NCBI RefSeq assembly: GCF_032362555.1 | Contig: NC_083529.1 | Location: 7,006,001 to 7,070,000 of the forward strand | Direction: 5' to 3' | Source of the DNA: Amyelois transitella | Taxonomy: Eukaryota; Arthropoda; Insecta; Lepidoptera; Pyralidae | Length of the DNA stretch: 64,000 bases | Shown: positions 11,801 to 22,657 of the stretch, piece after piece | Position numbering within the stretch: position 1 is the stretch's first letter | Layout: every line of letters starts with the position of its first letter | Notes under the pieces: generated by a model | Seen by the model: only the letters and a program-made list of their open reading frames with translations | The model's database searches: none | What the model was told of the DNA's origin: nothing | Translations under genes and position numbers: made by a program

Positions 11801-14800
11801 AGGCAGAGATCACCGTCTCTCAGGCACACCTGGAAACAAAGTATACATACATACATATAGTCACGTCTATATCCCTTACTGGGTAGGCAGAGCCAATAGT
11901 CCCGAAATAACTGAATGGCCACGGGTATCTGCTCAGCTTAATCATGAAATTGAGATCCAAATAGTGACAGGTTGCTAGCCCATCGCCTAAAAAGTTTACT
12001 TACAAAATTGGATACAAGGTATTGACGTCACATCATTTAAATCTAATTATAACTACTACCGCATCCAAAGCGCATGTGTAGAAGAAGCGGCGGAACAAAC
12101 TACACTGCAGCATTTTCATCGGACGTCAATTTACAAATATAGATCTATTAAAACTACATAATGGACGAATGCACATTGTCTACATTAAAAAACATAAATG
12201 AATGTAGAACTAAAATCTTTAAAAAACATAAGAAAATCTTATATTAAAAAGGTGCCGTGTGGTTCCTAGCACCAATACAAAAAAGAATAGGACCACTCCA
12301 TCTCTTTCCCATGGATGTCGTAAAAGGCGACCAAGGGATAGGCTTACAAACTTGGGATTCTTTTTTAGGCGATGGGCTAGCAACCTGTCACTAGTTGAAT
12401 CTCAATTCTATCGTTAAGCCAAATAGCTGAACGTGGCCATTCAGTCTTTTCAAGACTTTTGGCTCTGTCTACCCCGCAAGGGATATAGACGTGACCATAT
12501 GTATGTATTAAAAAGGTACTTACAGCAGCTCTCTTGCTGAAACCGACAGAAGAGACGTGTCTGTTTGGTCGCACGAGTTTTGTGAACAGCAAACTCGATA
12601 AACCACCCGACAGGGCTGTGCCGGCCACGATCTGAAACCATTGATGATGATGATGATGTTATGATATTTTAATTATAAATAAATAAATACATATGGGACA
12701 AATTACACAGATTGAGTTAGCCTCGAAGTAAGACCGAAATTTTTGTTTCCAGATACTAACTCAATGATATTATATTTTATACTAGCGACCCGCCCCGGCT
12801 TCGCATGGGTGCAAAATTATAAATGTTATTATACATAAAAACCTTCCTCTTGAATCACTCTACCTGTTACAAAAAACCGCAAAATCCGTTGCGTAATTTT
12901 AAAGATTTAAGCATACAGACAAACAGACTAAAATAGCGACTTTGTTTTATACAATCTAGTGATACATAATATGTATCACTAGATTGTATAAAACAAAGTC
13001 GAATTGTAGTATTGTATATATAATTAATTGTATTGTATCAAACATAAAATCACGCCTCTTTTCCGGAGGGGTGGGCAGAGACTACATCTTTCCACTTATA
13101 TTTTATAATAAATACTAATATAGATAAACATCCAAGACCCAGGCCAATCAGAGAAAGTTCATTTCTCATCATGCCCTAATGCACTAATTTTTGTGCAGAT
13201 TGGTTTCCGGTACGTATATAAAAAAGAATAGGACCACTCCATCTCTTTCCCATGGATGTCGTAAAAGACGACTAAGGAATACTTAAAGCTTAATACTTAG
13301 GATTCCACTTTTAGGCGATAGACTAGCAACGTGTCATTTGAATCTCAATTCTATCATAAATCCAAATAGCTAAACGTGGCCTATCAGTTCAAGACTGTTG
13401 GCTCTGTCTTCTCCGCAAGGGATATAGACGTGATAATATAAATGTATGATTTTTGAGAGTCATCATTTTGAAGTTAATAAATAATCCATGGGGTTTTGAA
13501 ATATAATAATCATCACATGTTCTCACCTCCAAAACCATGATGAAAATAGCTTCGGGACATTCTTCATTGGGATACCGCACACCATAGCCAATAGTCATCT
13601 GTAAATAATCATTTAGTTGATGGACAAGACAAGCAAGAAGAGCTGACAACTGCCTAGTGTTGGAAAAAGATATGAATGACTAATTTTCACATCCATATAT
13701 CCATATAATCACGTCTGTATCCCTTGCGGAGAAACCAGCAGTCTTGGAAGTCTGACAGGCCACGTTCAGCTGTTTGCCCAAATGAGAGACATACATACAT
13801 ATGGTCACGTCTATATCCCTTGCGGGGTAGACAGAGCCAACAGTCTGGAAAAGACTGAATGGCCACGTTCCGCTATTTGGCTTAAGTAAGCCTATCCCTT
13901 AGTCGCCTTTTACGACATCCATGGGAAAGAAATGGAGTGGTTCTATTCTTTTTTGTATTGGTGCCGGGAACCACAATTGTAAACAAATAAAAAAAATAAA
14001 TAAACAAATAGTGACAGGTTGCTAGCTCTTCGCCTATAAGAAGAATCCCAAGTTTATAAGACTGTCCCTCAGTCGTTTTTTACGACATCCGTGAGAAAGA
14101 GATGGAGTGGTCTTATTCTTTTTTATATTGGTGCCGAGAACCACACATCGATCATTTTCACATACAAACATTTAGTCAGAGCCTCCTGAGGTTTGGAGGC
14201 AGAACGTCATTTTTTTTTGTTATTAAAAAAATTTACTTATCCCTATATAATCACGCCTATATCCCTTGCAGAGTAGACAAAGTCAACAGTCTCGAAAATA
14301 CTGAAAGGCCATACAGCTTATGGCTTCATGATAGAATTGAGATTCAAATAGTGACAGGTTGCCAACCCATCGCCTATAAGAGGAATCCCAAATTTAAAAT
14401 CCCATCTCTTCGTCACCTCTTCCGACATCCCCGCAAAAGGCAAAGCCGTGTCTACATGTATATAAATCAAGATCCTACCTGAGTTTCAACGGACATCATT
14501 AGAAGCCCTGCAAACGATGATGTACCAGTGATACAATGCTCCTTTCCGTCTCCTATGTCGTCCTGGTAGGACGCGGAGACAGCGTACCAGATGCCGGCGA
14601 ATATCAGCCAGAAAACAAAATGGCTGACTATCATGCCGAGGATAAGGAAGCGCCATTTGCTGTTGATCTGCGAAAATACAAATAATTACTTTAATTAAAA
14701 TGAACTCAAATTTATATCTAATATATTTAAACGAGCAATTCTTGTATATATATAATCAGGATCTCGGAAACGGCTCCAAAGAATTTTCATGAAAGTTACA

Positions 14801-17800
14801 GATTAGGGGCTTTTCGGCTCAAGGAATCGATTTATCAAGGTCCTAGGTTCGAGAAAAGCTCGGTTCCCAAGATATATAAACATATCAAAAACCGCGTTTT
14901 AAGAAACTATATCAGCGCCATCTCTGGTAGACCGAGCAAAGCTCGGTGATCCGGGTACTATAATTTATATAGGTAAGGGGTCAGGTCAAGAGTACCCGAA
15001 ACCGCCGAGCTTGCAAGAAGAGAGTTATGAATGTGGATGAAGCGAAGGAAGTGTGCAGAGATCGTGGCAAGTGGAAGGAGGTAGTCTATACCTATCCGTT
15101 CGGGAAAGAGGCATGATTTTATGTTATGTTCAAATTTAAACTAAAAGTAAGTACTTATAGAAAAGATGATTACAAACTCAAATTTAATTCACAAATTGTA
15201 CAGTCCCTGCATAGCATCAACTTGCGGGAGTGTGCCCAGAAGGCTGGCAGCATTGCCATTTTGAAATACAATGCTGATTCTCTGAGCCAGATATCAAATT
15301 CCGTTGATGAAGTCAGTGAGATGAAGTTAAGGACACGGAACTCACTGACAAGAGGCTAGGTTCATGTCTAGGGATCGAATCGTAGATTCAATTCAATTCA
15401 AATTTCTTTATTTTTCTCTACACAAACTTAAATCAAAATACATATACAAAAGTTAACTATAACTACACAAAGTAAGTTTGTGAGAGACTGGAGTCTGAAC
15501 TAAGCGGGGCTTGTATTGTTTAAATAAATAAATCAATACATACGGGACAAATTACACAGATTGAGTTAGCCTCGAAGTAAGTTTCGAAAACTTGTGTTAC
15601 GTGATACTAACTCAACGATACTACATAAATATATTTTAGAATAAATACTTACATAGATAAACATCCAAGACCCGGGCCAATCGGAGAAAGTTCATTTCTC
15701 ATCATGCCCTGGCCGGGATTCGAACCCGGGACCTCCGGTGACACAGACAAGCGCACTACCGCTGTGCCACAGAGGCCGTCCAAATTGTAGGTAGGTACTT
15801 TACTGTTACCGCTTCTTCTGCACTGACGCCTTGGAAGCGGCAGTAAACTTAGTTTTTAAGTAATTTATTTGACGTCAACCAATGTTGTTAAACCATACGA
15901 CAATTATTAAGCGATATATAGTATCCTATAATAATTAATAAAAATTTTGAATTTGAATTTGAATTACATGAGAATACTCACAACAGTGTTGACAATGTCC
16001 CTCATATATTTGATGGATTTGGACGGTATATTACTCCTGACAGGCACGTTCTCCTCGCCGTTCTTCAGGACCACGCGGCGGGATCGGATCCGACGGCCGT
16101 GTTGAACGTGTGCTCGTCTGAAATCAATTGACATTACATACATATAATCACGTCTATCCCTTGCGGGGTAGACAGAGCCGACAGTCTTGAAAAGACTGAA
16201 ATGCCACGTTAGGTTTAATGATAGAACATACATATGTACATATGGTCACGTCTATATTCCTTGCGGGGTAGACGGAGCCACCAGTCTTAAAAAGACTGAA
16301 TGGCCACGTTCAGCTATTTGGCTTAATGATAGAATTGAGATTCAAATAGTGACAAGTTGCTAGCCCATCGCCTATAAGAAAAATCCCAAATGTATATAAG
16401 CCTATCCCTTAGTCGCCTTTTACGACATAAATGGGAACGAGACGGAGTGGTCCTATTCTTTTTTTTTATTGGTGTTAATTTACATTAGCTAAATCAATAG
16501 CTGAGCGTGGTCTTTTAGGTTTTGCGAGACTGCTTCCTTTTTCAAAATTCAAATTCTTTTTTTTTGTAATTGGACATTTCAACAACATTTAATAATTGTC
16601 ATATCTTTTGGTTTCACAACCTTGGTTGACTTCAAATAATAAATAGTCTACTAAAAACTAAGTTTATCACCGCTTCCAAAGAGCTAAGTTGTCCGCCATC
16701 TTGTAGCGATATGGATAATTGTTCATCCTATTGTCACCAGAATCAAAGGCGTATATAAAATTTCAGATCATTCGGTTAACGGGAAGAGGGTTAAATTTCA
16801 ATTACTAAATTTGGCCCAAACAAATAAACGGGGTGAGCTAAATGAAACCGTTTAAAAAAGGAACCTGCCAATTGTAACTCGTGCGCAAAGGATTTTATAC
16901 CATTTTGTTATCGAACTTAAGATTCTTTTTGTATATACGACATGCATGAAAAAGAGATATTCTCGAAAGTAGTGACTGTAAAAATTGAAAATTTATTCTC
17001 ATGTTGTAATTTTTTGAGTTCAACATAATATAGACCATACAAATAAAATCAATAAATATTTTATCATATTTTATTTAAACATAGTTAAAATTGGTCAAAA
17101 CTGTGTGCCACATTTGACAGTATCTTATCGTTTCTCAAGATAAACGATTTACTATCACATTTTTTAAAATATTTAATCAAAATTCGTTGAAAACTACGCA
17201 TAAAAATTTGTTATATTTTACTTATATATGTATAATATATATATCTTTTATATATAAAATTCTCGTGTCACAATATTTGTCTCCGTACTCCTCCGAAACG
17301 GCTTTACCGATTTTAACCAAATTTTGCATGCATATTCAGTAGGTCTGAGAATCGGCTAACATCTATTTTTTATACCCCTAAGTGTTAAGGGTTGTCCATC
17401 CTTAACATTTATATGGCAAAACAACGTTTGCCGGGACAGCTAGCAATAGCAATAGGAATCTCTTTGACACGGGAGTGTTTTCGGATAAAAGACCTTGTGT
17501 TATGGACTTCAAGATGAAAGTCACAGACCCAAGGCTCGTCTCCAGAGGTTCCAACTAACGGCCCTAATGCCAAGAGTATGACAACTAAACATACTTTTAT
17601 CTCAAACAAACAAATCATAAGTAAATAATAAGCTGGATGTATGGAGTGCAACTATTTGCAAGTCTTATCATACATACATATAACTAGTCACGTCTATATC
17701 CCTTGCGGGGTAAGCAAGGCCAAAGGTCTAAAGATTAAAAGACCACCAGTATGGCTAAATGATGGAATTGAGATTCAAATAGTGACGTCTGTATCCCTTG

Positions 17801-19239
17801 CGGAGTACACAGAGCCAACAGTCTTGAAAAGACTGAAAGGCCACGTTCAGCTTAATGATAGAGTTGAGATCCAAATAGTGACAGGTTGCTAGCCCACCGC
17901 CTTAAAGAAGAATTCCAAGTAGGTATATAAGACTAACCCTTAATCGCCCTTTACGACATCCATGGGAACGAGATGGAGTTGTTTCTTCTTTTTTATTGGT
18001 GCCGGGAACCACACGGCACCAGACAAAATAGCTAGACAAAATGTCGAAAATAATTTGCATTGTATTATAAAATTTTGAGTTATGACAGTCTTAGTGTAAA
18101 TCAGAATCATATCAGATCAAAATTTGTTTCAGATTTCCAAACGTCTATAAGTAAATACCTAAAATTATTTATGAAATTTGTTTCTGAGAACTCGATGTGA
18201 AAACAGATGAACACAATAAATAAACACAAGTGTTTTGTTTTGAAATCTTGGTGTTTAAATAATTGTTGGTTTACTCAAAATATTATCTTAACTTTTTGCT
18301 CGCAAATGTTTTATGCAGAATGTTGTGTTATTTAAATGTCTGTCTGTATTGATGAATCGGTGGTCAAAACATCACATGAAAACATACATATAATCACGTC
18401 TTATCCCTTGCGGGGTAGACAGAGCCGATAGTCTCAAAAAGACCAATAGGACATGTTCAGCTGTTTGGCTTAATGATAGAATTAAGATTCAAATAGTGAC
18501 AGGTTGCTAGTCCATCGCCTAAAAAAAAACACAAGTTTGTAAGCCTATCCCTTAGTCGCCTTTTACGACATCCATGGAAAATAGATGGAGTGATCCTATT
18601 CTTTTTTGTATTTGGTGCCGGGAACCACACGGCACCAATACAAAAAAGACTATATATACTATATACTATACTATATGTACGAGTATATTGAATCAATACA
18701 AAATCTCACCTGTGTTTCGACCCCTTTTTCCTTCTTCTAGAATACGGTGTGGAGTATCCAACTACACTTCTCAAAGTCTCAGGTTCATCGTACAAGCTGT
18801 CCACAATATCAATTCTATCATACAGTTCAACAGGAACACTTGAACTAACCATAGGTTGCGTGGACGCATCAGAAACATGCCTAGTCGACTCAGATTTAGG
18901 ACTGTCTTGTTCCACATCTATAGTCAAAATCAAACCTTGATCAGTTTGTTCATCATCGCTAGATTCCGTTGTCAAACAATCAATATTTGGATCGAATTGT
19001 TTATCAATATTGACTGATGGAAAGGATATTTCGCGCCCTTCAACGTAAGTTTGGGATATTCTGTAATGTTTCTTCAATTCTTCGTTTGTATATACCTCTG
19101 TGTTAGCCATAGATGGTATTTCTATAGATGATCTGCCGGAGCCATTACCTATGGCAGCCGAATAGCTAAGTGATCTTTCTAAAGCGCGGTTTCTACTGCC
19201 ACGGCGTTCTGGTTCTATATCTATGTATTTTTTATCCAT
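8868..19239 (-). CDS. Inward-rectifier K+ channel, Kir/Irk family (copy 1)
   Basis: Complete nine-exon model, all GT-AG with consistent phases: 19239-18710, 16117-15982, 14667-14479, 13598-13527, 12631-12524, 11829-11723, 10964-10812, 10011-9892, 9201-8868 (stop TAA 8870-8868). It totals 1749 nt, 582 aa. Residues 1-177 are a long Ser/Asp/Glu-rich cytoplasmic N-terminus. Then come the RRVVLKNG Kir motif (~190), slide helix, M1 (~230-250), extracellular Cys loop, pore helix ending SVETQ, filter TIGYG (287-291), M2 (~303-330), and the cytoplasmic beta domain with FSKRA, CLRDG, ESPLY, TSYL..EI.WG and TPLCSA motifs. A 110-aa Ser/Thr-rich tail follows. Kir subunits form tetrameric K+ channels in the plasma membrane. 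Ser317, Gly369 and Lys444 sit where Kir2.1 has Asp172, Glu224 and Glu299, so weak rectification is inferred. The family call is secure; orthology to a particular insect Irk gene is not established. Introns are full of S, T and H repeats. Confidence 0.93.
9361..9554 (+). mobile_element. H2 Helitron-like element
   Basis: Starts 'tcctactactattataaagg', ends CTAG; left arm of an inverted pair. Confidence 0.75.
9581..9762 (-). mobile_element. H2 Helitron-like element
   Basis: Right arm of the inverted pair, separated by a TA repeat. Confidence 0.75.
10091..10326 (+). repeat. S element, internal deletion
   Basis: Lacks the 'cagtcttttcaagactg' hairpin block; in a Kir copy 1 intron. Confidence 0.85.
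10395..10500 (-). repeat. E dispersed repeat
   Basis: 'ccatctgacctccgcaacct'. Confidence 0.5.
10531..10601 (-). repeat. Duplicated fragment of Kir copy 1 exon 7
   Basis: Copies the 3' end of the 10964-10812 exon (LYEFSAEDMMDYR) with its donor and some intron. The acceptor and the first half are missing, so it is a pseudo-exon. Confidence 0.85.
10606..10770 (+). repeat. Possible tRNA-derived SINE with A-tail
   Basis: B-box-like 'gggttcaagccccac', an upstream 'aaagcggtaggcg' A-box-like stretch and an A10 tail. Lies between a duplicated exon fragment and the real exon. Confidence 0.4.
11020..11125 (+). repeat. C: CR1-like LINE tail
   Basis: 'gcattaagtccgccaattgt' then 'gcaatgaagtttaaataaat'. 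Confidence 0.55.
11126..11206 (-). repeat. L 3'-end copy
   Basis: 5'-truncated; follows a C-type tail in a Kir copy 1 intron. Confidence 0.8.
11429..11685 (+). repeat. S element, full length
   Basis: In Kir copy 1, about 40 bp downstream of the 11723 donor. Confidence 0.88.
11842..11995 (-). repeat. S element, head missing
   Basis: Its TATG tail begins about 12 nt upstream (in gene sense) of the acceptor of the 11829 exon. Confidence 0.8.
12005..12175 (-). repeat. D dispersed repeat
   Basis: Reverse copy of the 'gaagcggtagtag...tgacgtcaa' unit. Confidence 0.55.
12251..12508 (+). repeat. S element, full length
   Basis: Tail ends ~15 nt from the 12524 donor of Kir copy 1. Confidence 0.88.
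12780..13001 (-). mobile_element. H4 element with palindromic end
   Basis: 'ctagcgacccgccccggct' start; ends in a 31-bp perfect inverted repeat. Confidence 0.65.
12937..13001. repeat. 31-bp perfect palindrome
   Basis: Arms 12937-12967 and 12971-13001 with a 3-nt spacer. The left arm is the end of an H4 element. Confidence 0.92.
13036..13096 (-). repeat. L 3'-end fragment
   Basis: Part of the block that splits a T SINE. Confidence 0.75.
13196..13446 (+). repeat. S element, diverged head
   Basis: Head reads 'attggtttccggtacg'; rest clear. Confidence 0.8.
13697..13784 (-). repeat. S element, 3' fragment
   Basis: Immediately followed by a second S copy in the same orientation. Confidence 0.7.
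13788..13973 (-). repeat. S element, central deletion
   Basis: Both ends present; the 'gatagaattgag...cgcctaaaa' middle is missing. Confidence 0.82.
14006..14146 (-). repeat. S element, 5' half
   Basis: Starts at 'caaatagtgacagg' and runs to the head; tail half absent. Confidence 0.78.
14245..14440 (-). repeat. S element, head truncated
   Basis: Ends ~40 bp before the 14479 donor of Kir copy 1. Confidence 0.78.
14976..15125 (+). repeat. L 3'-end copy
   Basis: From the VKSTRNRRA region to the stop. Confidence 0.85.
15531..15781 (-). repeat. T SINE, full length
   Basis: Both pol III boxes intact; in a Kir copy 1 intron. Confidence 0.88.
15783..15965 (+). repeat. D dispersed repeat
   Basis: 'cttggaagcggcagtaaact' then 'tttgacgtcaaccaatgttg'; ends just before the 15982 donor. 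Confidence 0.6.
16133..16210 (-). repeat. S element, 3' fragment
   Basis: Tail lies ~15 nt upstream of the 16117 acceptor of Kir copy 1; followed by another S. Confidence 0.72.
16213..16478 (-). repeat. S element, full length
   Basis: Second of two same-orientation S copies beside the 16117 exon. Confidence 0.87.
16560..16700 (-). repeat. D dispersed repeat, diverged
   Basis: 'tatcaccgcttccaaagag' in reverse. Confidence 0.45.
17249..17443 (+). mobile_element. H6 Helitron-like element
   Basis: 'ctcctccgaaacggctttac' to 'cgggacagCTAG'; cuts the orphan ORF at 17445. Confidence 0.6.
17445..17618 (-). pseudogene. Orphan signal-peptide ORF cut by a Helitron-like element
   Basis: Reading left from an ATG at 17618: MICLFEIKVCLVVILLALGP forms a signal peptide, followed by a hydrophilic stretch with EPWVCDFHLEVHNTRSF and HSRVKEIPI. 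The frame then runs directly into the CTAG end of an H6 Helitron-like copy (17249-17443), so native sequence stops there. It lies in the first intron of Kir copy 1, same strand. No family is recognised. It may be a truncated secreted-protein gene or an unused alternative exon. Confidence 0.4.
17669..17786 (-). repeat. S element, 3' half
   Basis: Ends at 'caaatagtgac', where another S copy begins. Confidence 0.72.
17785..18019 (-). repeat. S element, nearly complete
   Basis: Lacks the TATG tail; joined tail-on-body to the copy on its left. Confidence 0.82.
18381..18636 (-). repeat. S element, full length
   Basis: About 75 bp from the exon 1 donor of Kir copy 1. Confidence 0.87.
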
Positions 19240-19588
19240 ATTTGTTTTTAATTGCTTATTTGATATTGATTCTTGTTACTTTTTATTTATATTGATTCTA
19301 TTTATCTCACTATGGATCGCTTTTTGATACTGTGTCAATAGTCATGATTTTATTTCATTTTGTTCTTATTGTTTTTTTATTTTATTTTATTGTGTTACAA
19401 TAAAATTGTTATTTACTTTAGTTTTGATTCAAAATAACGCACGAAACATTTGTAAATAATTTAATATCACTAATACTTTTTATTTACAGTATTTACACTG
19501 CACAAACAATAAACGGCTCTTTATTCATCTATTCCATTATCATCATAAAATCAACTTCACTATTAAAATCTTCTAAACATTTATCATT
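19240..19588. other. Upstream region of Kir copy 1
   Basis: AT-rich; no clear TATA, initiator or CpG island picked out. Confidence 0.3.
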
Positions 19589-19850
19589 TCACTCATCAAT
19601 CTCACTATTATTTTCGTAAAATTCATAAAAGAAATCACACAAGACGTCCACAAGTCTTGGAAGTAGAAAACAATGAGGTATACTATCAACGTTAAGCTTG
19701 ATAACACCTGGCTTGTCAGATAACGCTGTTGTGTTGTGTACGACGACCCAGAACAGTACTTGGTTATTTACACAAGTGTGTAATTCTATTTCTTTATTTA
19801 TAACATTAGTTATATCATTGTACATCAATTTCTTGCAAAGTCTATGACCT
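19589..19850 (-). pseudogene. Unidentified coding-like fragment
   Basis: Open frame of ~85 codons after a possible acceptor (CTTCAG near 19853), containing NKEIELHTCVNNQVLFWVVV and KLNVDSIPHCFLLPRLVDVL, ending in TGA. Composition looks protein-coding, in contrast to the surrounding AT-rich DNA. It lies ~350 bp upstream of the Kir copy 1 start. It could be the 3' exon of another gene or a remnant of a mobile element or integrated sequence. No family recognised. Confidence 0.3.
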
Positions 19851-19913
19851 GAAGTTCAAAGATTTATTTATTTATGTAATTTTTTTTTATATATTTATTT
19901 GGAATTCTTCTAA

Positions 19914-20044
19914 TATGCTATAGGCTAGCAATTTGTCACTATTTGAATCTTAATTCTATCATCAAGCCTATTAGCTGAACGTGTTCTACCAGTCTTTCAT
20001 GACTGCTGGCTCTATCGACCCCGCACAGGTGACGTGATCATATC
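19914..20044 (+). repeat. S element, 3' half
   Basis: Old copy starting at 'ctataggctagcaa'. Confidence 0.7.
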
Positions 20045-20544
20045 AATAAATGAAATTTTTTTTAACTTTTTTGATTATAAAGTTAATAGCATTATTTACC
20101 AGTTGACCTATAGAATATAACAAAGTATCGATAAATGAAACTACGCTAAAAAGAATAACATTTATTCTATTCTATTCTATATAAAGGTAGCTAAATATTA
20201 CAGAAATAATATATACAATAAAATACAATTATTTATTATATTAACCACATAAGAAACTGAACTTTATATTACTTAACATAAAAAAGCAATTAATTTTTAA
20301 AATTATTATTATCTAAATGAGGCACACTATAGACAGAAATTTATTTTGTAGGTTTAATATTTAGAAAATTGAGCATACCAATTTAATTTTTTTTCACATG
20401 TAATACTACGATCATAGAGAATAAATGAATAATTATATTTTTTAAATTTATCACTCTATGGTTAGGTGTTACCAGGATATCACAGAAATTGTAGAATATT
20501 TATTTTTTCTTACACTTTGATTTCATTTTGAAGATTTAGAGGAA

Positions 20545-22302
20545 ATGAGCGATATTGAAGATGGATGGAAGGAATTTAAAGAAAGAATTGTGAAAGTAGC
20601 TGTTGAAGTGTGTGGTGTAAGTAGAAGAAGGAAAGGAAAAAATCACAAAAATGCGTGGATGAGTAAAGATGTGCAAGAACTTGTGCGATTAAAGAAGAAA
20701 GCATGGCTGGATTTGTTAGCAGCAAAAGCTAACTTAAGAATGCAAGAGGTTATAGATGAAGATGTGAATGAAGCACGTAAGGAATATAAGAAAATGAAAG
20801 ATTTGGTTAAGAAAGCTGTGATTAGAAAGAAAGAAGAGTATAAAGAGGATTTTGATAAAAGGCTATCAGAAGACTTTCAGTCAAATCTGAAAGTATTCTG
20901 GAAATCCGTAAGGTCAGCCCGAGGAAATACTATAACCAGAGAGCTGACTAGGATCAGATGCCAGGATGGTAGCGTTGTGAAAGGAGAAGAATGTGTACTA
21001 AAGATATGGAAGGACTATTTTGAAAGTTTATTTGAAAAAAAGGAAGGAAATAAGAAAGATTTCTGCTATAGCGAAGAAAAAGAGAATGAGATGGAAGGCG
21101 AAATTGAAATGTTCGAAATTGTGGAAGCACTTAAGAGTATGAAAGCGGGAAAGGCTGCTGGGTGTGATAGAGTGTCGGTCGAGATGCTTAAAGCAGGAAA
21201 AGGCGTAGTAGCTAGTCAGTTGTACTGCCTTTTCAATTTGTGTTGGAGAAGCGGCCGAGTACCAAAAGATTGGTGTAAGGCTGTTATCGTGCCACTTTAC
21301 AAAGGAAAAGGGTCACAGCTGGACTGCAAAAATTATCGTGGTATAAGCCTGCTTAGCGTCGTCGGCAAATTGTATGCTAAGGTATTGATTAATAGAGTCA
21401 GGAATGAAACTGATGACAAAATATGGGATGCTCAAGCGGGATTTCGAAAGGGAATGGGATGTACTGATCAGGTCTTTTCCTTGCGGTGCATAGCCGAAAA
21501 GTTTTTGGCCAAGAGTCAAAAAGTCTATTGCACATTCGTAGATCTGGAAAAGGCCTATGACAGAGTTGAGAGGAATGAATTGTGGTCAGCACTTTCTATG
21601 CATGGGGTGAGCAGTCTCTTAATACGAGCACTGAAATCCTTATATGAGGATTCGAGTGCTTGTGTCAGGATAAACGGAGCGCACACTGAGTGGTTTAAGA
21701 TTGAGAAAGGCGTTAGGCAAGGATGTGTTGCGTCACCGTGGCTGTTCAACCTATTTATGGATAGCTGTTTGACAGATTTGAAAGAGTCTAAAAGTGGATT
21801 AAGGATGAATGAGTTACTCGTCAAATGTCTGCTCTATGCCGACGATCAGGTTATACTGGCGTCATCAGCGGAGGAGTTACAGGAGATGGTAAACTGTATG
21901 CATGAAGCTTTAAAAGAGAAAGGAATGAAAGTGAACGTAAGTAAAACTAAAACACTGGTTTTTGAAATGGAGAAAGAAATGACAGCATGTAATATTTTGA
22001 TTGGAGGAGAAAAAGTGGAGCAAGTGAAAGAGTTTGTATATCTAGGATCAAAGTTTACATCAGATGGCAAGTATGATAGTGATATTGAAAGGAGAGTGAA
22101 CGCGGGGAACATGGTGAATGGAGCTTTGCATGCCTTTATGAGCAGTCAGAAACTATCCAAAAAGGCTCGACTGGCTGTGCACAGGGGCGTGTTGGTCCCG
22201 ACATTAATGTATGGGAGTGAAAGTTGGGTATGGCAAAAGAAGCAGAATAAATGCAGTGGAAATGAGAGCGTTAAGGAGTATGATGGGTGTGAAATTGAGT
22301 GA
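20545..22302 (+). CDS. Reverse transcriptase of an RTE-like LINE (frameshifted)
   Basis: 585-codon frame lacking the apurinic endonuclease domain expected upstream in this class, so the copy is 5'-truncated or that part is lost. Visible RT blocks: KNYRGISLLSVVGKLYAKVL (~260-280), GFRKGMGCTDQVFSLR (~297-312), motif A FVDLEKAYDRV (~331-341), GVRQGCVASPWLFNLFMD (~391-408), catalytic YADD (431-434), and a thumb-like YLGSKFTSDGKYD. After SWVWQKK the frame shifts near 22240. The natural continuation (RINAVEMRALRSMMG...) is in the next frame, open at 22211-22657. This copy is therefore inactive as written. Exact clade (RTE or a relative) is uncertain. Confidence 0.9.
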   Translation: MSDIEDGWKEFKERIVKVAVEVCGVSRRRKGKNHKNAWMSKDVQELVRLKKKAWLDLLAAKANLRMQEVIDEDVNEARKEYKKMKDLVKKAVIRKKEEYKEDFDKRLSEDFQSNLKVFWKSVRSARGNTITRELTRIRCQDGSVVKGEECVLKIWKDYFESLFEKKEGNKKDFCYSEEKENEMEGEIEMFEIVEALKSMKAGKAAGCDRVSVEMLKAGKGVVASQLYCLFNLCWRSGRVPKDWCKAVIVPLYKGKGSQLDCKNYRGISLLSVVGKLYAKVLINRVRNETDDKIWDAQAGFRKGMGCTDQVFSLRCIAEKFLAKSQKVYCTFVDLEKAYDRVERNELWSALSMHGVSSLLIRALKSLYEDSSACVRINGAHTEWFKIEKGVRQGCVASPWLFNLFMDSCLTDLKESKSGLRMNELLVKCLLYADDQVILASSAEELQEMVNCMHEALKEKGMKVNVSKTKTLVFEMEKEMTACNILIGGEKVEQVKEFVYLGSKFTSDGKYDSDIERRVNAGNMVNGALHAFMSSQKLSKKARLAVHRGVLVPTLMYGSESWVWQKKQNKCSGNESVKEYDGCEIE

Positions 22303-22657
22303 CAGGATAAGGAACAGCGTGATAAGGGAATGTTGTGATGTGAAAGAAGATGTAGTTACAGGAATAGAAAAGGGTATGTTAAGATGGTTCGGTCATGTGG
22401 AGAGGATGAATGAAAGCAGGTTGACTAAGCAGATATACAAGGAGAGTGTGGAGGGAAAGGTCGGAGTGGGAAGACCTAGACGAACGTATCTTGATCAAAT
22501 TAAGGACGTCCTGGTAAAGGGTCAGGTCAAAAGTACCCGAAACCGCCGAGCTTGTATGAAGAGAGTTATGAATGTGGACGAAGCGAAAGAAGTATGCAGA
22601 GATCGTGGCAAGTGGAAAGAGGTAGTCTCTGCCTACCCCTCCGGGAAAGAGGCGTGA
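22211..22657 (+). pseudogene. C-terminal part of the LINE ORF, shifted frame
   Basis: Continues the RT protein after the frameshift near 22240: MRALRSMMGVKLSDRIRN, LRWFGHVERMNESRLTKQIY, GRPRRTYLDQIKDVL, and the end [19 protein letters not shown]. The WFGHV and GRPRRTY blocks are typical of RTE-like C-termini. Stop TGA is followed within a few bases by the TATG-repeat tail. Confidence 0.85.

Larger units (their letters stand above)
12685..13184 (-). repeat. T SINE split by other elements
   Basis: Pieces 12685-12781 and 13097-13184 are separated by an H4 element, a palindrome and an L fragment. TATATTTTATA flanks both sides of the insert (12771-12781, 13097-13107). Confidence 0.8.

Noticed and set aside
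13788..14482. 126-codon plus-strand ORF at 14102
   Set aside because: It is built from reverse-strand S elements and intron sequence, with no protein features.
21313..22112. Minus-strand ORFs of 64-89 codons inside the LINE
   Set aside because: They are shadows of the plus-strand reverse transcriptase frame, with no domain of their own.
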